Source: Flammeovirga pacifica
Lineage (GTDB): Bacteria; Bacteroidota; Bacteroidia; Cytophagales; Flammeovirgaceae
Direction of reading: 5' to 3'
Assembly (NCBI RefSeq): GCF_000807855.2
Contig: NZ_JRYR02000001.1
Location: forward strand, 442,619-506,618
DNA: 64,000 nt
In this document: positions 54,927-63,897 of the stretch, piece by piece
Numbering within the stretch: position 1 is the stretch's first letter
Layout of the letters: every line of letters begins with the position of its first letter
Program-made: the position numbers and the translations under genes
Notes under the pieces: model-generated
Told to the model about the DNA's origin: nothing
The model's input: only the letters and a program-made list of their open reading frames with translations
Databases searched by the model: none

Positions 54927-55838
54927 TTAATTTTTATTCATCAAACTGATAAACACATCTTCAATAGTAGAGGCTGTTTTTCTAATTTGAATAGAAGTTA
55001 AACCACTTTCTTCAAGATACAGTTTGATATCACTTTCAATATCTGTTGCTCTAGCATCTGTATAATGTACTTCTTCTCCGAAAGGGAAAACACTATCAAA
55101 ATGAGTGTATTCTCTTAGTTTTTTGATCAGTTGATAATTCCCTTCATGACATTGAATAGCATATAAAGTCTTGTCAAAAGCTTTTGATATATTTTCAGGC
55201 AGATCAACGTTGAGAATTTCACCTTTGTCGATTAAAGCGATACGATCACATAAATTGGCTTCGTCCATATATGGGGTGGAGACAAAAATGGTGATATCGT
55301 GATGATGAAGCTGTTGGATAATATGCCAAAATTCTTTTCTTGACACAGGATCAACACCTGTAGTAGGCTCATCTAAAAAGAGTATTTTCGGATAATGAAT
55401 CAGGGCAGCACATAAAGCTAACTTCTGTTTCATTCCCCCAGATAATGCACCTGCTTTCCTTTTTTTGAAGGGCTCTATCTGTTGGTAAATATCTTTAATA
55501 AGATCATAACTCTTTTCGATGGTTGTACCAAAGATATTGGCAAAGAAAGAAAGGTTTTCTTCAACTGTTAAATCTTCATAGAGAGAGAATTTTCCAGGCA
55601 TATAGCCAATATGATTTCGAATAAATTGATAATCTGATATAGGAGATTTCCCCATCACTTGGACTTCTCCTTCATCAAATAAAAGGAGGGAAGTGAGGAT
55701 ACGCATTAGGGTTGTTTTTCCTGCACCATCAGGACCGATCAAACCAAATATTTCTTTCGGTTTTACCTCCAAGGAAATATTTTTTAAAGCTTGTACTTCC
55801 TCATAGTTTTTTGATAGATTTCTTATGCTAATCATCAC
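54927..55838 (-). CDS. ABC transporter ATP-binding protein, first YbhF-like half
   Basis: A 303-residue ATPase with Walker A GPDGAGKTT, canonical signature LSGGMKQKL, Walker B ILFLDEPTTGVDP and the H-loop replaced by STPYMDEANLC (Pro where His is normal; the same wording occurs in YbhF first halves). A C-terminal DUF4162-like extension (about 215-300) follows. Lies 1 bp after the membrane-fusion gene. Confidence 0.92.
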   Translation of the reverse strand: MMISIRNLSKNYEEVQALKNISLEVKPKEIFGLIGPDGAGKTTLMRILTSLLLFDEGEVQVMGKSPISDYQFIRNHIGYMPGKFSLYEDLTVEENLSFFANIFGTTIEKSYDLIKDIYQQIEPFKKRKAGALSGGMKQKLALCAALIHYPKILFLDEPTTGVDPVSRKEFWHIIQQLHHHDITIFVSTPYMDEANLCDRIALIDKGEILNVDLPENISKAFDKTLYAIQCHEGNYQLIKKLREYTHFDSVFPFGEEVHYTDARATDIESDIKLYLEESGLTSIQIRKTASTIEDVFISLMNKN

Positions 55839-55839
55839 A

Positions 55840-56745
55840 TTAGAAATTTATTTCAGCTGGCATTCCTATTCTAAATTTACCGTTTTTATTCTCTACTTTC
55901 ACTTTAAAAGCATAGACCAAATTTACTCTTTCTTCTTTTGTTTGAATAGTTTTTGGAGTAAACTCAGATTTAGCAGATATCCATTCAATTTTACCTTTAG
56001 TGGTGTGCATTTCTCCATTACTGTTATCCGTCATTATAGTAACTTCCTGACCCACTTTTACATTTTCCAATTGACTAGCAGAAGCATACGCTCTCACTTT
56101 TAAGGTAGAAAGTTTGGCAATTTTGAATAGAGGTCTACCATAAGAAGCAATTTCAGAAGCTTCCGCATATTTTTCCAGTACAATTCCATCAATAGGAGAC
56201 GTAATCTTAGATTTACTGATTTGTTCATTTATGACATCAATCTTTTTACTTAGAGGCTCGTACTGAGACAATGTAGCTCGATTACTGTCTTTGATTTTTC
56301 GTTTCGTGGCAATCAGTTGTTTTTCATTAATTGCAATGCCTGCGTTAATCTCATCTAATTGTTGTTGTGTGGCAACTTCAGCTTTAAAAAGCTTTTCTAA
56401 GCGATCTTTATCGTTTAATAATTTCTTGTGTTGTTCTTCATAAACAGCAATTTGTTCATGAATACTCATCACTTTAGAACCAAGACTTCTGATATTTGCT
56501 AGCACTTCTTCTTTTTGTAATGTTAACATCACAGTATCAATTACACCAATGTGTTGTCCAGCTTTTAATCTGTCACCTTCTTCAATCTCAAATTGTGTGA
56601 GAGTACCATTTCCTTCCGCAGAAACAATGACTTCTACAGCTTCAAAATTACCATATGCATCAGATTTTTCTTCATTGATGTTACATGAGAAGATGATTGA
56701 ACTGATGCAGAGTAAGACGATATATTTTAAATTAATTTTATTCAT
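55840..56745 (-). CDS. HlyD-family membrane fusion lipoprotein (YbhG-like)
   Basis: A 301-residue periplasmic adaptor: lipoprotein leader ending IIFSC, biotinyl-lipoyl-like first half (GTLTQFEIEEGDRLKAGQHIGVID), a coiled-coil hairpin (about 75-165), second lipoyl half (SKITSPIDGIVLEKYAEASEI) and beta-barrel (KVRAYASASQLENVKVGQEVTI). It links the permeases to the TolC-like channel. Confidence 0.93.
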   Translation of the reverse strand: MNKINLKYIVLLCISSIIFSCNINEEKSDAYGNFEAVEVIVSAEGNGTLTQFEIEEGDRLKAGQHIGVIDTVMLTLQKEEVLANIRSLGSKVMSIHEQIAVYEEQHKKLLNDKDRLEKLFKAEVATQQQLDEINAGIAINEKQLIATKRKIKDSNRATLSQYEPLSKKIDVINEQISKSKITSPIDGIVLEKYAEASEIASYGRPLFKIAKLSTLKVRAYASASQLENVKVGQEVTIMTDNSNGEMHTTKGKIEWISAKSEFTPKTIQTKEERVNLVYAFKVKVENKNGKFRIGMPAEINF

Positions 56746-56757
56746 GGTTTTTATATA

Positions 56758-58041
56758 TTAAAGTTGACCTTTAATCATGGCTAATTGATAATTGGTATGA
56801 AGTAATTGTAATTCGTGAGAAGATAAGTTGAGCTTTGCATCAGACAATTGATTAATGGCCGTTACATATTGTGATGAGGTAGCAGCTCCATTATCTAATT
56901 TACCTTTTGCTCTTGTCAGGTTCTTTTCTTGAATTTTAATAATCTCATGATCCTGAATAATCAGCTGTTTTAATTGTTCTCGATTTCCTTCCACCTGAGC
57001 TATTTGAGAAGCAATATTTTTATCAAAAGTTTCCTTTTCGGTGTTGATTACTTCTTTTTGAATTTGTATGACTTGTCTTTCTTTTTTGTTTTTGCCAAAG
57101 TCAAAAGGTTGCCATGCAAAACGAAGTCCCACTTGATAATAAAAATCTCCATTTATTTCGAAGAAGTTATAAGGGTTGGGCGTGCCATAACCTCCAATAC
57201 CATAAGCATAGATTTTAGGAAGTCTTTTGGCTTGAAGAAGATTCGTACTAGATTCCGTTTGTTTAGTTTGTAAACTAAACATCTGAAGTTCAGGTCTTAA
57301 AATCGCCTCATTTTGAGAAGCTATCACAGGTCTTTCAAGAGCAATATTTTGCCATTCATTTTCTCTTTCTAACCAGACACAAAGTGCTTTTAAAGCACCA
57401 TTTTTTTGTGCTTTCACTGAATACAGCTTCTGTTGAGCTTTATAATACTCAACTCTTAATTGATCGGAAACACTAGGAAGAATGGCTCCTTCTTTTTCTA
57501 AAGCTTCCACTTCTTTTAATTGATTTTCAATTTCCTTAATTACTCCCTCTTCCAGCAGTTTTTCTTGTTCCTGATAGTTAAGAGCAGAAAAATAAATGGA
57601 AGAAACGGTTTCTTTAATACTGTATTTCTTTACTTCGTTTTCTTGTACTTTTAAAGCGTACTCATTTTCTTTTTGAGTTACTTTTTTGTTTTTGATACTA
57701 CCATCATAAATCGCATACTCCACATTAGCATAAGTACTCCATTGTGTATGCGGTATGTCCGGAAATATTTGTGTCTGACCAACTAATGGATCAACAGGTG
57801 AGATCACATCAGAAAAATAACCGACTTGCCCTTTAATAGAAAATTCAGGTAATCGACCTTTATTTAATCTCTCTTTTTCTGTCATCAACATTTTTTCATA
57901 GATTTCCTGTTGTTGATTGATAGGGTGTTTTTCTATCGCTTCTTGTTCAGCTTGATCAAAAGTGATGATAGTTTGTGCTGATAGGGAAGAAGAAAGCAAT
58001 ACAGTTAAAATGAACAGAGATAAGTTTATGTATACTTTCAT
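56758..58041 (-). CDS. TolC-family outer membrane efflux protein
   Basis: A 427-residue channel protein with signal peptide (to SLSAQ) and two repeated halves of long helices (EVKKYSIKETVSSIYFSALNYQEQEKLLEEGV; QIAQVEGNREQLKQLIIQDHEIIKIQEKNLTRAKGKLDNGAATSSQ). It starts inside the tetR stop region (4-bp overlap), so it is translated right after the repressor. Confidence 0.92.
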   Translation of the reverse strand: MKVYINLSLFILTVLLSSSLSAQTIITFDQAEQEAIEKHPINQQQEIYEKMLMTEKERLNKGRLPEFSIKGQVGYFSDVISPVDPLVGQTQIFPDIPHTQWSTYANVEYAIYDGSIKNKKVTQKENEYALKVQENEVKKYSIKETVSSIYFSALNYQEQEKLLEEGVIKEIENQLKEVEALEKEGAILPSVSDQLRVEYYKAQQKLYSVKAQKNGALKALCVWLERENEWQNIALERPVIASQNEAILRPELQMFSLQTKQTESSTNLLQAKRLPKIYAYGIGGYGTPNPYNFFEINGDFYYQVGLRFAWQPFDFGKNKKERQVIQIQKEVINTEKETFDKNIASQIAQVEGNREQLKQLIIQDHEIIKIQEKNLTRAKGKLDNGAATSSQYVTAINQLSDAKLNLSSHELQLLHTNYQLAMIKGQL

Positions 58042-58616
58042 TTTTTTATTCCATCTAAAATGATTTTCGGTAATTCTAATTTTCTTTTTTCAAGGTATTC
58101 ATCAAATGATTCTCCAGCCACATCTGTCAAAGAAGATACCAAAGGTTTTGCGATAAATGGAAATACACAAGCGGCAATAACTGAGGTTAATACCTGCACT
58201 GGATCAACCACTTTATATTTATCGCTACTTTGTAATTGCTTAGAAAATTGATCAATAAGTTTTTTGACCCTTTCCTCAATAAAAAAAGGTAAATTATTAC
58301 GTTGTAACTCACCTACCATAAATGCGATCATATCAGGATTTTGACGTAGTCGATCTATATAGCTATTCACGAAAAATTGAATTTTTTCTTCCAGTTCCAT
58401 TTCTGAGGAGAGTATTTCTATGAGTGGAACTATGGTCTCAACACTCACTTGTTTAAAGACCTCTTGAAATAGAGTTTCTTTATTTTTGTAGTAATAATGT
58501 ACTAAAGCTTTGTTCACTTCGGCACGGTCAGCAATTTCTTGCATTCTAGCTCCATTTTTACCTTTTTCTTGAAAAACGGCTCTTGCAGATTGTATGATTT
58601 TTTCTTTGGCTTCCAT
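58038..58616 (-). CDS. TetR/AcrR-family repressor of the efflux operon
   Basis: 192 residues. The N-terminal DNA-binding domain (about 1-50) has the TetR helix-turn-helix IIQSARAVFQEKGKNGARMQEIADRAEVNKALVHYYYKNKETLFQEVF; the rest is a ligand-binding helical domain. First gene of a seven-gene operon (tetR, tolC, mfp, two ATPases, two permeases); it likely represses its own operon through the palindromes directly upstream. Confidence 0.94.
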   Translation of the reverse strand: MEAKEKIIQSARAVFQEKGKNGARMQEIADRAEVNKALVHYYYKNKETLFQEVFKQVSVETIVPLIEILSSEMELEEKIQFFVNSYIDRLRQNPDMIAFMVGELQRNNLPFFIEERVKKLIDQFSKQLQSSDKYKVVDPVQVLTSVIAACVFPFIAKPLVSSLTDVAGESFDEYLEKRKLELPKIILDGIKK

Positions 58617-58620
58617 ATGA

Positions 58621-58667
58621 TTAACCTTTTGGTTAAGTAAAGTTAACTAAATGGTTAGTTAAATCAA
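58621..58667 (-). promoter_or_regulatory. Efflux operon promoter with two TetR-type palindromes
   Basis: Two inverted repeats: TTAACCTTTTGGTTAA (58621-58636) next to the tetR start, and the perfect TTAACTAA-ATGG-TTAGTTAA (58643-58662). On the minus strand TTG (58665-58667), 19 bp, TAACTTTA (58638-58645) match the Bacteroidota promoter spacing, and the 20-bp palindrome fills the gap between the two elements. Repressor binding there would block RNA polymerase. Confidence 0.85.
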
Positions 58668-58846
58668 AAACTGATCATAATTTTTTTATTTTATTTAATG
58701 GTATTTATTAAAAGGACTCATTATCAGTTGATTTGAATAATTGATAAAGTTATTATTTGTGTTGGGTACAGAAATATCCTCACCGATATGTCTTATATTT
58801 AGTATTAGGAATAATAGTTTCAAAAAAAATAAAATCACTTTAGATA

Positions 58847-59866
58847 ATGCAATACAAGTTTTTTGGTAAAACAGGCCTTAAAGTATCTGAACTTTGTTTG
58901 GGTACAATGACTTTCGGTGAAGATTGGGGAACTGGAACAGATAAATATACATCGCAAAAAATATTTGATGCTTTTGTAGAAAAAGGAGGTAACTTTTTTG
59001 ATACGGCAAATTTCTATACCAATGGAACTTCAGAAAAATATTTAGGTGAATTTATACAGAAGAATAGAGAACATCATGTGGTGGCGTCAAAATACACTTT
59101 AATAGAAAATGCAGATCATCCCAATGGATCGGGCAATTCGAGAAGGAATATGATGAACACTGTTGAAGCATCCTTAAAAAGAATGAATACTGATTACATG
59201 GACATTCTTTGGTTGCACATGTGGGATGGGACTACTCAGATTGAAGATATCCTTAGAGGAATGGATGATTTGATTTCTCAAGGGAAAGTCTGTTACATTG
59301 GTATTTCAGATACACCTGCATGGGTGGTTAGTCAGGGTAATACGTACGCAAAACTTAGAGGTTGGGAACAATTTGCTGGTATTCAGGTCGAATATTCATT
59401 AATTGCTAGAGAAGTAGAACGTGAGCTGATTCCAATGTCAGATCATTTTGATATGAGTGTTTTAGCGTGGGCTCCTCTGGGAGCTGGCATCCTTTCTGGT
59501 AAGTACAATAAAGGAATGATTGACCAAGGAAGGCTATCAGAAAATAGTGTCAAATTTACTGATCATAATTTAAATATAGCTAGAAGGGTAGAAGAGTTTG
59601 CCAACGAAATTGGAGCAACCACTTCACAAGTCGCTTTAAAATGGCTGATGAAGAATAATCAAAAAGTCATCCCTATCATCGGTGCTAGAAAAGTAGAACA
59701 AGTGCAACAAAACCTAGGTGTCTTAGATATTGATCTAACAGAAGATATGATGACTGAATTGAATAAGATGAGTAAAATTAATCTTGGTTTCCCTAATGAG
59801 TTTCTACAGCAAGATAATGCTAGAAATTATTCTTTTGGAGGCTGGTATGATAAGATTCAGTTTTAA
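58847..59866 (+). CDS. Aldo/keto reductase
   Basis: A 339-residue NADPH-dependent reductase. The catalytic tetrad is seen as Asp and Tyr in DTANFYTNG (about 51-56), Lys in VVASKYTL (about 83) and His in LWLHMWDG (about 124). Cofactor-binding region IPIIGARKVEQVQQNLGVL near 285. It reduces aldehydes or ketones; closest style is the YhdN/AKR11-12 group. Divergent from the efflux operon, with 230 bp between, so a functional link to detoxification is possible but not shown. Confidence 0.92.
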   Translation: MQYKFFGKTGLKVSELCLGTMTFGEDWGTGTDKYTSQKIFDAFVEKGGNFFDTANFYTNGTSEKYLGEFIQKNREHHVVASKYTLIENADHPNGSGNSRRNMMNTVEASLKRMNTDYMDILWLHMWDGTTQIEDILRGMDDLISQGKVCYIGISDTPAWVVSQGNTYAKLRGWEQFAGIQVEYSLIAREVERELIPMSDHFDMSVLAWAPLGAGILSGKYNKGMIDQGRLSENSVKFTDHNLNIARRVEEFANEIGATTSQVALKWLMKNNQKVIPIIGARKVEQVQQNLGVLDIDLTEDMMTELNKMSKINLGFPNEFLQQDNARNYSFGGWYDKIQF

Positions 59867-59868
59867 AA

Positions 59869-59905
59869 AAGAAAGGTAAGTAGATGAACTACTTACCTTT
59901 TTTTG
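59869..59905. terminator. Terminator overlapping the end of the rluE-like gene
   Basis: Stem AAAGGTAAGTAG / CTACTTACCTTT plus T run after the aldo/keto reductase. The stop codon of the convergent pseudouridine synthase (59893-59895) is inside the right arm. Confidence 0.85.
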
Positions 59906-60597
59906 TATCCTTTTTTTATACCGGCTTTATCCGATTTAAATGATTTTTTCCTTTGATATGGAGTTAGATTCTCGTTACTAAACTTTTTCTTTTTTACTAC
60001 AGGTTTATCCTCAATGTTTAGATGTTCATAAATAAACTTTCTCTCGAGTTCGATAACACCACCAGATTTTAATTTTCTGATTCTTAATTTCTCTATCGAC
60101 AGACGGATTAAACGTAAGGTAGGGAAACCAACAGATGCTGTCATTTTTCTCACCTGTCTATTTTTTCCTTCATGAATAGTTAATTCAATAAAAGAAGTTG
60201 GAATATTCTTTCTAAAACGAACAGGAGGATTACGCTCTTCTAAATTTTCAGGTTTCTTTACCTTAATACATTTGGCTGGAAGTGTAGTGTAATTTGATTT
60301 GTTGACAGAAATTACGGTACCTTTTTCTAACTTTTTAATGGCTTCATCAGTGATATCACCATCCACCTGAACTAAATAAGTTTTAGAGTGTTCAAATTTT
60401 GGATGAAGAAGCTGATGATTTAATCCTTTATCATTCGTAAGAATTAATAAACCTTCACTATCTAGGTCCAATCGACCGACAGGATATACATCAGTAGGAA
60501 ATTTTCCTAGAGATTTAAGGGTTGGTCTACCATCCGCATCAGAAAATTGAGGGAGTACACCAAAGGGCTTATTAATTACAAAATATTTATTGTTCAT
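59893..60597 (-). CDS. rluE: 23S rRNA pseudouridine synthase, RluE-like
   Basis: 234 residues of the RsuA/RluB/E/F family without an N-terminal S4 domain, as in RluE. The catalytic Asp is in VGRLDLDSEGLLILTND (about 43), and the conserved HEGKNRQVRKMTASVGFPTLRL block follows near 140. The C-terminal 45 residues are very basic (VVKKKKFSNENLTPYQRKKSFK), an extension suited to rRNA binding. RluE isomerises U2457 in E. coli; the target here is inferred. Begins 2 bp after the acyl-CoA dehydrogenase stop. Confidence 0.9.
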   Translation of the reverse strand: MNNKYFVINKPFGVLPQFSDADGRPTLKSLGKFPTDVYPVGRLDLDSEGLLILTNDKGLNHQLLHPKFEHSKTYLVQVDGDITDEAIKKLEKGTVISVNKSNYTTLPAKCIKVKKPENLEERNPPVRFRKNIPTSFIELTIHEGKNRQVRKMTASVGFPTLRLIRLSIEKLRIRKLKSGGVIELERKFIYEHLNIEDKPVVKKKKFSNENLTPYQRKKSFKSDKAGIKKGYKKR

Positions 60598-60599
60598 AT

Positions 60600-61757
60600 T
60601 TAAATAAATGCAGGGGTTCCAGTAATGTCAGCACCAAGAATTAAAAGATGAATATCATGAGTTCCTTCATAAGTAACAACTGATTCAAGATTCATCATGT
60701 GTCTCATAATAGGATAATTACCCGTAATACCCATTCCACCAAGTATTTGTCTTGATGTTCTAGCAATATTTAAAGCCATTTCAACATTATTTCTTTTTGC
60801 CATAGAAATTTGTGCAGTAGTGGCTTTTCCTTGATTTTTTAACTGACCTAAGCGCAAAGCTAACAATTGTGACTTAGTAATTTCAGTTAACATTTCTGAT
60901 AATTTTTTTTGAGTCAATTGAAAGCTACCTAAAGTCTTATCAAATTGCTTTCTTTCGGATGCATATTTAACCGCTGTTTCATAACAATCCATTGCTGCTC
61001 CAATTGCACCCCAAGCAATCCCATAACGAGCTTGATCAAGACACATCAATGGTACTCCTAATCCATCTTTAAGGGGCAATATATGATCTTCAGTTATAAC
61101 TACATCATCAAATACTAATTCCCCAGTAACACTGGCTCTTAATGACCATTTATTGTGAATTTCGGGTGCTGAAAAACCTTTCATTCCTTTTTCAACAATT
61201 ACCCCTTTAATTCGTCCTTCTTCATTCTTTGCCCAAACAACAGCTATATCTGCTATAGGGGAGTTGGTAATCCACATTTTACTTCCAGTAAGAATGTAAT
61301 GATCTCCCTTTTTGATTAATTTAGTTTCCATTCCATTCGGATTAGAACCATGATTAGGTTCTGTTAAACCAAAGCAACCTAAGAGCTCACCTGTGGCTAA
61401 TTTTGGAAGGTATTTTTCTTTTTGTGCTTCGTTTCCAAACTGTTCAAGAGGAAACATCACTAAAGAGCTTTGTACGGAAGCGACCGATCGCATTCCAGAA
61501 TCTCCTTTTTCTATTTCTTGCATAATTAATCCATAGGTGATGTAATCTAATCCGCCACCTCCGTATTTGGTAGAAACAGAAGGTCCAAAAACACCCATTT
61601 CACCAAATTTTGGAATTAATTGAGAAGGAAATGTACACGCCTGTGCGTGTTCTTCTATGATTGGAGTAATCTCTTTTTGAACAAACTGATGCACGGAATT
61701 TTGTATCATTTGTTGTTCATCAGTAAGCAAGTCTTTAATTGAATAATAATCAGTCAT
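60600..61757 (-). CDS. gcdH: Glutaryl-CoA dehydrogenase
   Basis: 385 residues from the ATG at 61755-61757 (MTDYYSIKDLLTDEQQ). The match to human GCDH is close along the whole chain: DSGMRSVASVQSSLV (substrate Arg and Ser), LTEPNHGSNPNGMET, KMWITNSPIADIAVVWA, and the catalytic Glu in TYEGTHDIH. It oxidises and decarboxylates glutaryl-CoA to crotonyl-CoA in lysine and tryptophan catabolism. Co-transcribed with the RluE-like gene (2-bp gap), an unexpected partner. Confidence 0.94.
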   Translation of the reverse strand: MTDYYSIKDLLTDEQQMIQNSVHQFVQKEITPIIEEHAQACTFPSQLIPKFGEMGVFGPSVSTKYGGGGLDYITYGLIMQEIEKGDSGMRSVASVQSSLVMFPLEQFGNEAQKEKYLPKLATGELLGCFGLTEPNHGSNPNGMETKLIKKGDHYILTGSKMWITNSPIADIAVVWAKNEEGRIKGVIVEKGMKGFSAPEIHNKWSLRASVTGELVFDDVVITEDHILPLKDGLGVPLMCLDQARYGIAWGAIGAAMDCYETAVKYASERKQFDKTLGSFQLTQKKLSEMLTEITKSQLLALRLGQLKNQGKATTAQISMAKRNNVEMALNIARTSRQILGGMGITGNYPIMRHMMNLESVVTYEGTHDIHLLILGADITGTPAFI

Positions 61758-61880
61758 AGGTGTTGATTGGTTATAGATTAAAATAAATACCAATATTTTT
61801 AATTATTGTGTGATATTCTATTCTAAAATTACGGAAATTTTGAACATTTTTTTAACTTCGTGCTTCACTTAAATTAATTA

Positions 61881-62315
61881 ATGATGGCATTCGACGTAGT
61901 AGGAAAGTTAGAAAAGATATTCGATGCTCAGCAAGTTTCTGAGAGATTCAAAAAAAGAGAGTTTGTTCTTTTAATTCAGGATGGCGCATATCCTCAATAT
62001 ATTAAGTTTCAAGCAACTCAAGATCGCTGTAATCTATTGGATAGTTTTAACGAAGGAGATGATGTAGCTGTCACTTTTGATTTAAAAGGTCGTCCTTATG
62101 ATAAAGGTGGTGAAGTAATGTATTTCACTAACTTAGAGGCGTGGAGAATTCAGCAAGCAGCTGCATTCCAACCGCAAGCACAACCACAATATGGAGCTGC
62201 ACCGTCTACACCTGCACCAACATCGCAGGCTCCGACAAGTACACCAGTACCTACAACACCAACAGAAAATATAGCTTCATCAAATGATGATGTAACAGAT
62301 GACCTTCCATTCTAG
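61881..62315 (+). CDS. DUF3127 protein with SSB-like acidic C-terminus
   Basis: A 144-residue protein. The DUF3127 domain (about 1-88) has an OB-fold-like strand pattern (DVVGKLEKIFDAQQVSERFKKREFVLL, YIKFQATQDRCNLLDSF, VAVTFDLKGRPY). A Pro/Gln/Thr-rich linker of about 40 residues follows, and the chain ends DDVTDDLPF. This matches the layout of single-strand DNA-binding proteins (OB domain, disordered linker, DDIPF tip that recruits repair proteins). The DNA-related role is my inference. Confidence 0.88.
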   Translation: MMAFDVVGKLEKIFDAQQVSERFKKREFVLLIQDGAYPQYIKFQATQDRCNLLDSFNEGDDVAVTFDLKGRPYDKGGEVMYFTNLEAWRIQQAAAFQPQAQPQYGAAPSTPAPTSQAPTSTPVPTTPTENIASSNDDVTDDLPF

Positions 62316-62332
62316 AAAGTCTCTTATATAAT

Positions 62333-62375
62333 GAAAGCCACTCCAAAAGTAGATCTTATGGAGTGGCTTTTTTAT
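62333..62375 (+). terminator. Intrinsic terminator of the DUF3127 gene
   Basis: Stem AAAGCCACTCCA / TGGAGTGGCTTT with 13-nt loop and T run. Confidence 0.9.
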
Positions 62376-62435
62376 TTAATTGTGATTTTAAAGAAGGTTT
62401 GTTCTGTTCAGGCATCTACTATATCGTGTTAAAAT

Positions 62436-62480
62436 CAAAAAAGGAATCAACTTATAGTAAATAAATTGATTCCTTTTTTT
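62436..62480. terminator. Terminator of the DUF418 gene
   Basis: Stem AAGGAATCAA / TTGATTCCTT with A/T runs on both sides; serves the minus-strand gene ending at 62501. Confidence 0.88.
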
Positions 62481-62500
62481 ATGCTGACTTTAGATTATCT

Positions 62501-63775
62501 CTAACCGTTTTGTGCTTTTTTTAATTTTTCAGCTTTGATCTTATCATAAGTACTGTTTCTCAAAGGAAAAGTTTTCTTGTAGGTCAAACATTTCCAACCC
62601 CATTCTAAAGGACCAAATTTGAAATATTTTAACCAGAAATAACTGTAAGTTACTTGGAATGCGTAGATCAAAACTGCCAAAGTGAAAATTGGAGCTAAGT
62701 TCATTTGCCCTCCAAGACCAAATCCTATTCCGTAGAAAATAACAATACCAATAAAAGTATGCGATAGGTAATTTGTAAATGACATCTTACCAACAGCTGT
62801 TAATGGGAAAAAGATGGTTTCACCCCATTTTGTGTAGTAGATGATAGACAATAGAGAAGCATAAGAAATTGCTAAACATAATTGTCCAAATACCATAATT
62901 GCTTTATAAGCTAAATCACTAGGAGTAGCAGCAAATAATGCCATAGATCCACCAATATGATAACCTATAAAATGACTGATTGCACCTACAGTAAAAAATC
63001 CGAAAAAGATTTTCCAAGATCTACCTACTACAGTAAAGAAATCTTTTGATTGTAAATAGAAACCAAATAAGAATAAACCTAATACTTTAAATGGTCTACC
63101 AGAAGGTAAGAAATCAAACCATCTCCATACTACATTGTGTAAATTCTGTTTGAATGTTACTAATAGATTACCACTCTCAAAAGCAGCTACCACAGAGGCA
63201 GGGTCTTGATCCAAGTAAGTCTTTTTTGCTAATGATTCTTCTGGTGACATCCATCCTGGAGCGACCATCATAACTATAGCATCGATAACCAATGGAAATG
63301 CCATTAAGCCAATCGACCAACCTAATATTTTATTTGAAGGTAGATTTCTAAATTGTATAAATACAAAAGCCATCATGCCGTATAACATCAGAATGTCTCC
63401 AGACCAGAATAGCATATGTATAAAGCCAAATAGAATTAGAAAGCCTAATCTTCTTTTATATACTTTTAAAAATGCGTCTTGATTATTTCTTTGTCTATCA
63501 TATTGAATATAAAAACCTACTCCAAATAAAATAGAAAAGATACTATAGAATTTAGTATCAATAAAGAAACTTAAAAGTGAATATAATGTGTCATTAAATT
63601 CATGATAAGGTAACTGTTCTAAAGTAGTAAAAGGTGTAAACTTAAATAGACTCCAACTAAGGATATTCGCAAATAAAATTCCTAATATTGCAAAGCCTCT
63701 TAGAGCATCAATTACTCCAAGACGCATGTTACCTGTAGTTGGGCCGATAGTAGATGTTGGTGTAGTTTTTTCCAT
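62501..63775 (-). CDS. DUF418 (YeiB-like) integral membrane protein
   Basis: A 424-residue inner-membrane protein with about ten transmembrane segments. The N-terminal RLGVIDALRGFAILGILFANI is the common start of this acyltransferase-3-like superfamily, and the C-terminal DUF418 domain shows GKMSFTNYLSHTFIGIVIFYG and KYFKFGPLEWGWKCLTY. Members are suspected transporters or acyltransferases, none firmly characterised. Confidence 0.92.
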   Translation of the reverse strand: MEKTTPTSTIGPTTGNMRLGVIDALRGFAILGILFANILSWSLFKFTPFTTLEQLPYHEFNDTLYSLLSFFIDTKFYSIFSILFGVGFYIQYDRQRNNQDAFLKVYKRRLGFLILFGFIHMLFWSGDILMLYGMMAFVFIQFRNLPSNKILGWSIGLMAFPLVIDAIVMMVAPGWMSPEESLAKKTYLDQDPASVVAAFESGNLLVTFKQNLHNVVWRWFDFLPSGRPFKVLGLFLFGFYLQSKDFFTVVGRSWKIFFGFFTVGAISHFIGYHIGGSMALFAATPSDLAYKAIMVFGQLCLAISYASLLSIIYYTKWGETIFFPLTAVGKMSFTNYLSHTFIGIVIFYGIGFGLGGQMNLAPIFTLAVLIYAFQVTYSYFWLKYFKFGPLEWGWKCLTYKKTFPLRNSTYDKIKAEKLKKAQNG

Positions 63776-63897
63776 TAATGCAGTTTTTATTGATAAATCT
63801 TAATGATTCTGTAATTTTATATTAGTACTTTATGAATCGTTCCTAATCAGTGCTTAGTTACGATTCAACTGTTAACATAATTCTTGTTTTAACAATA

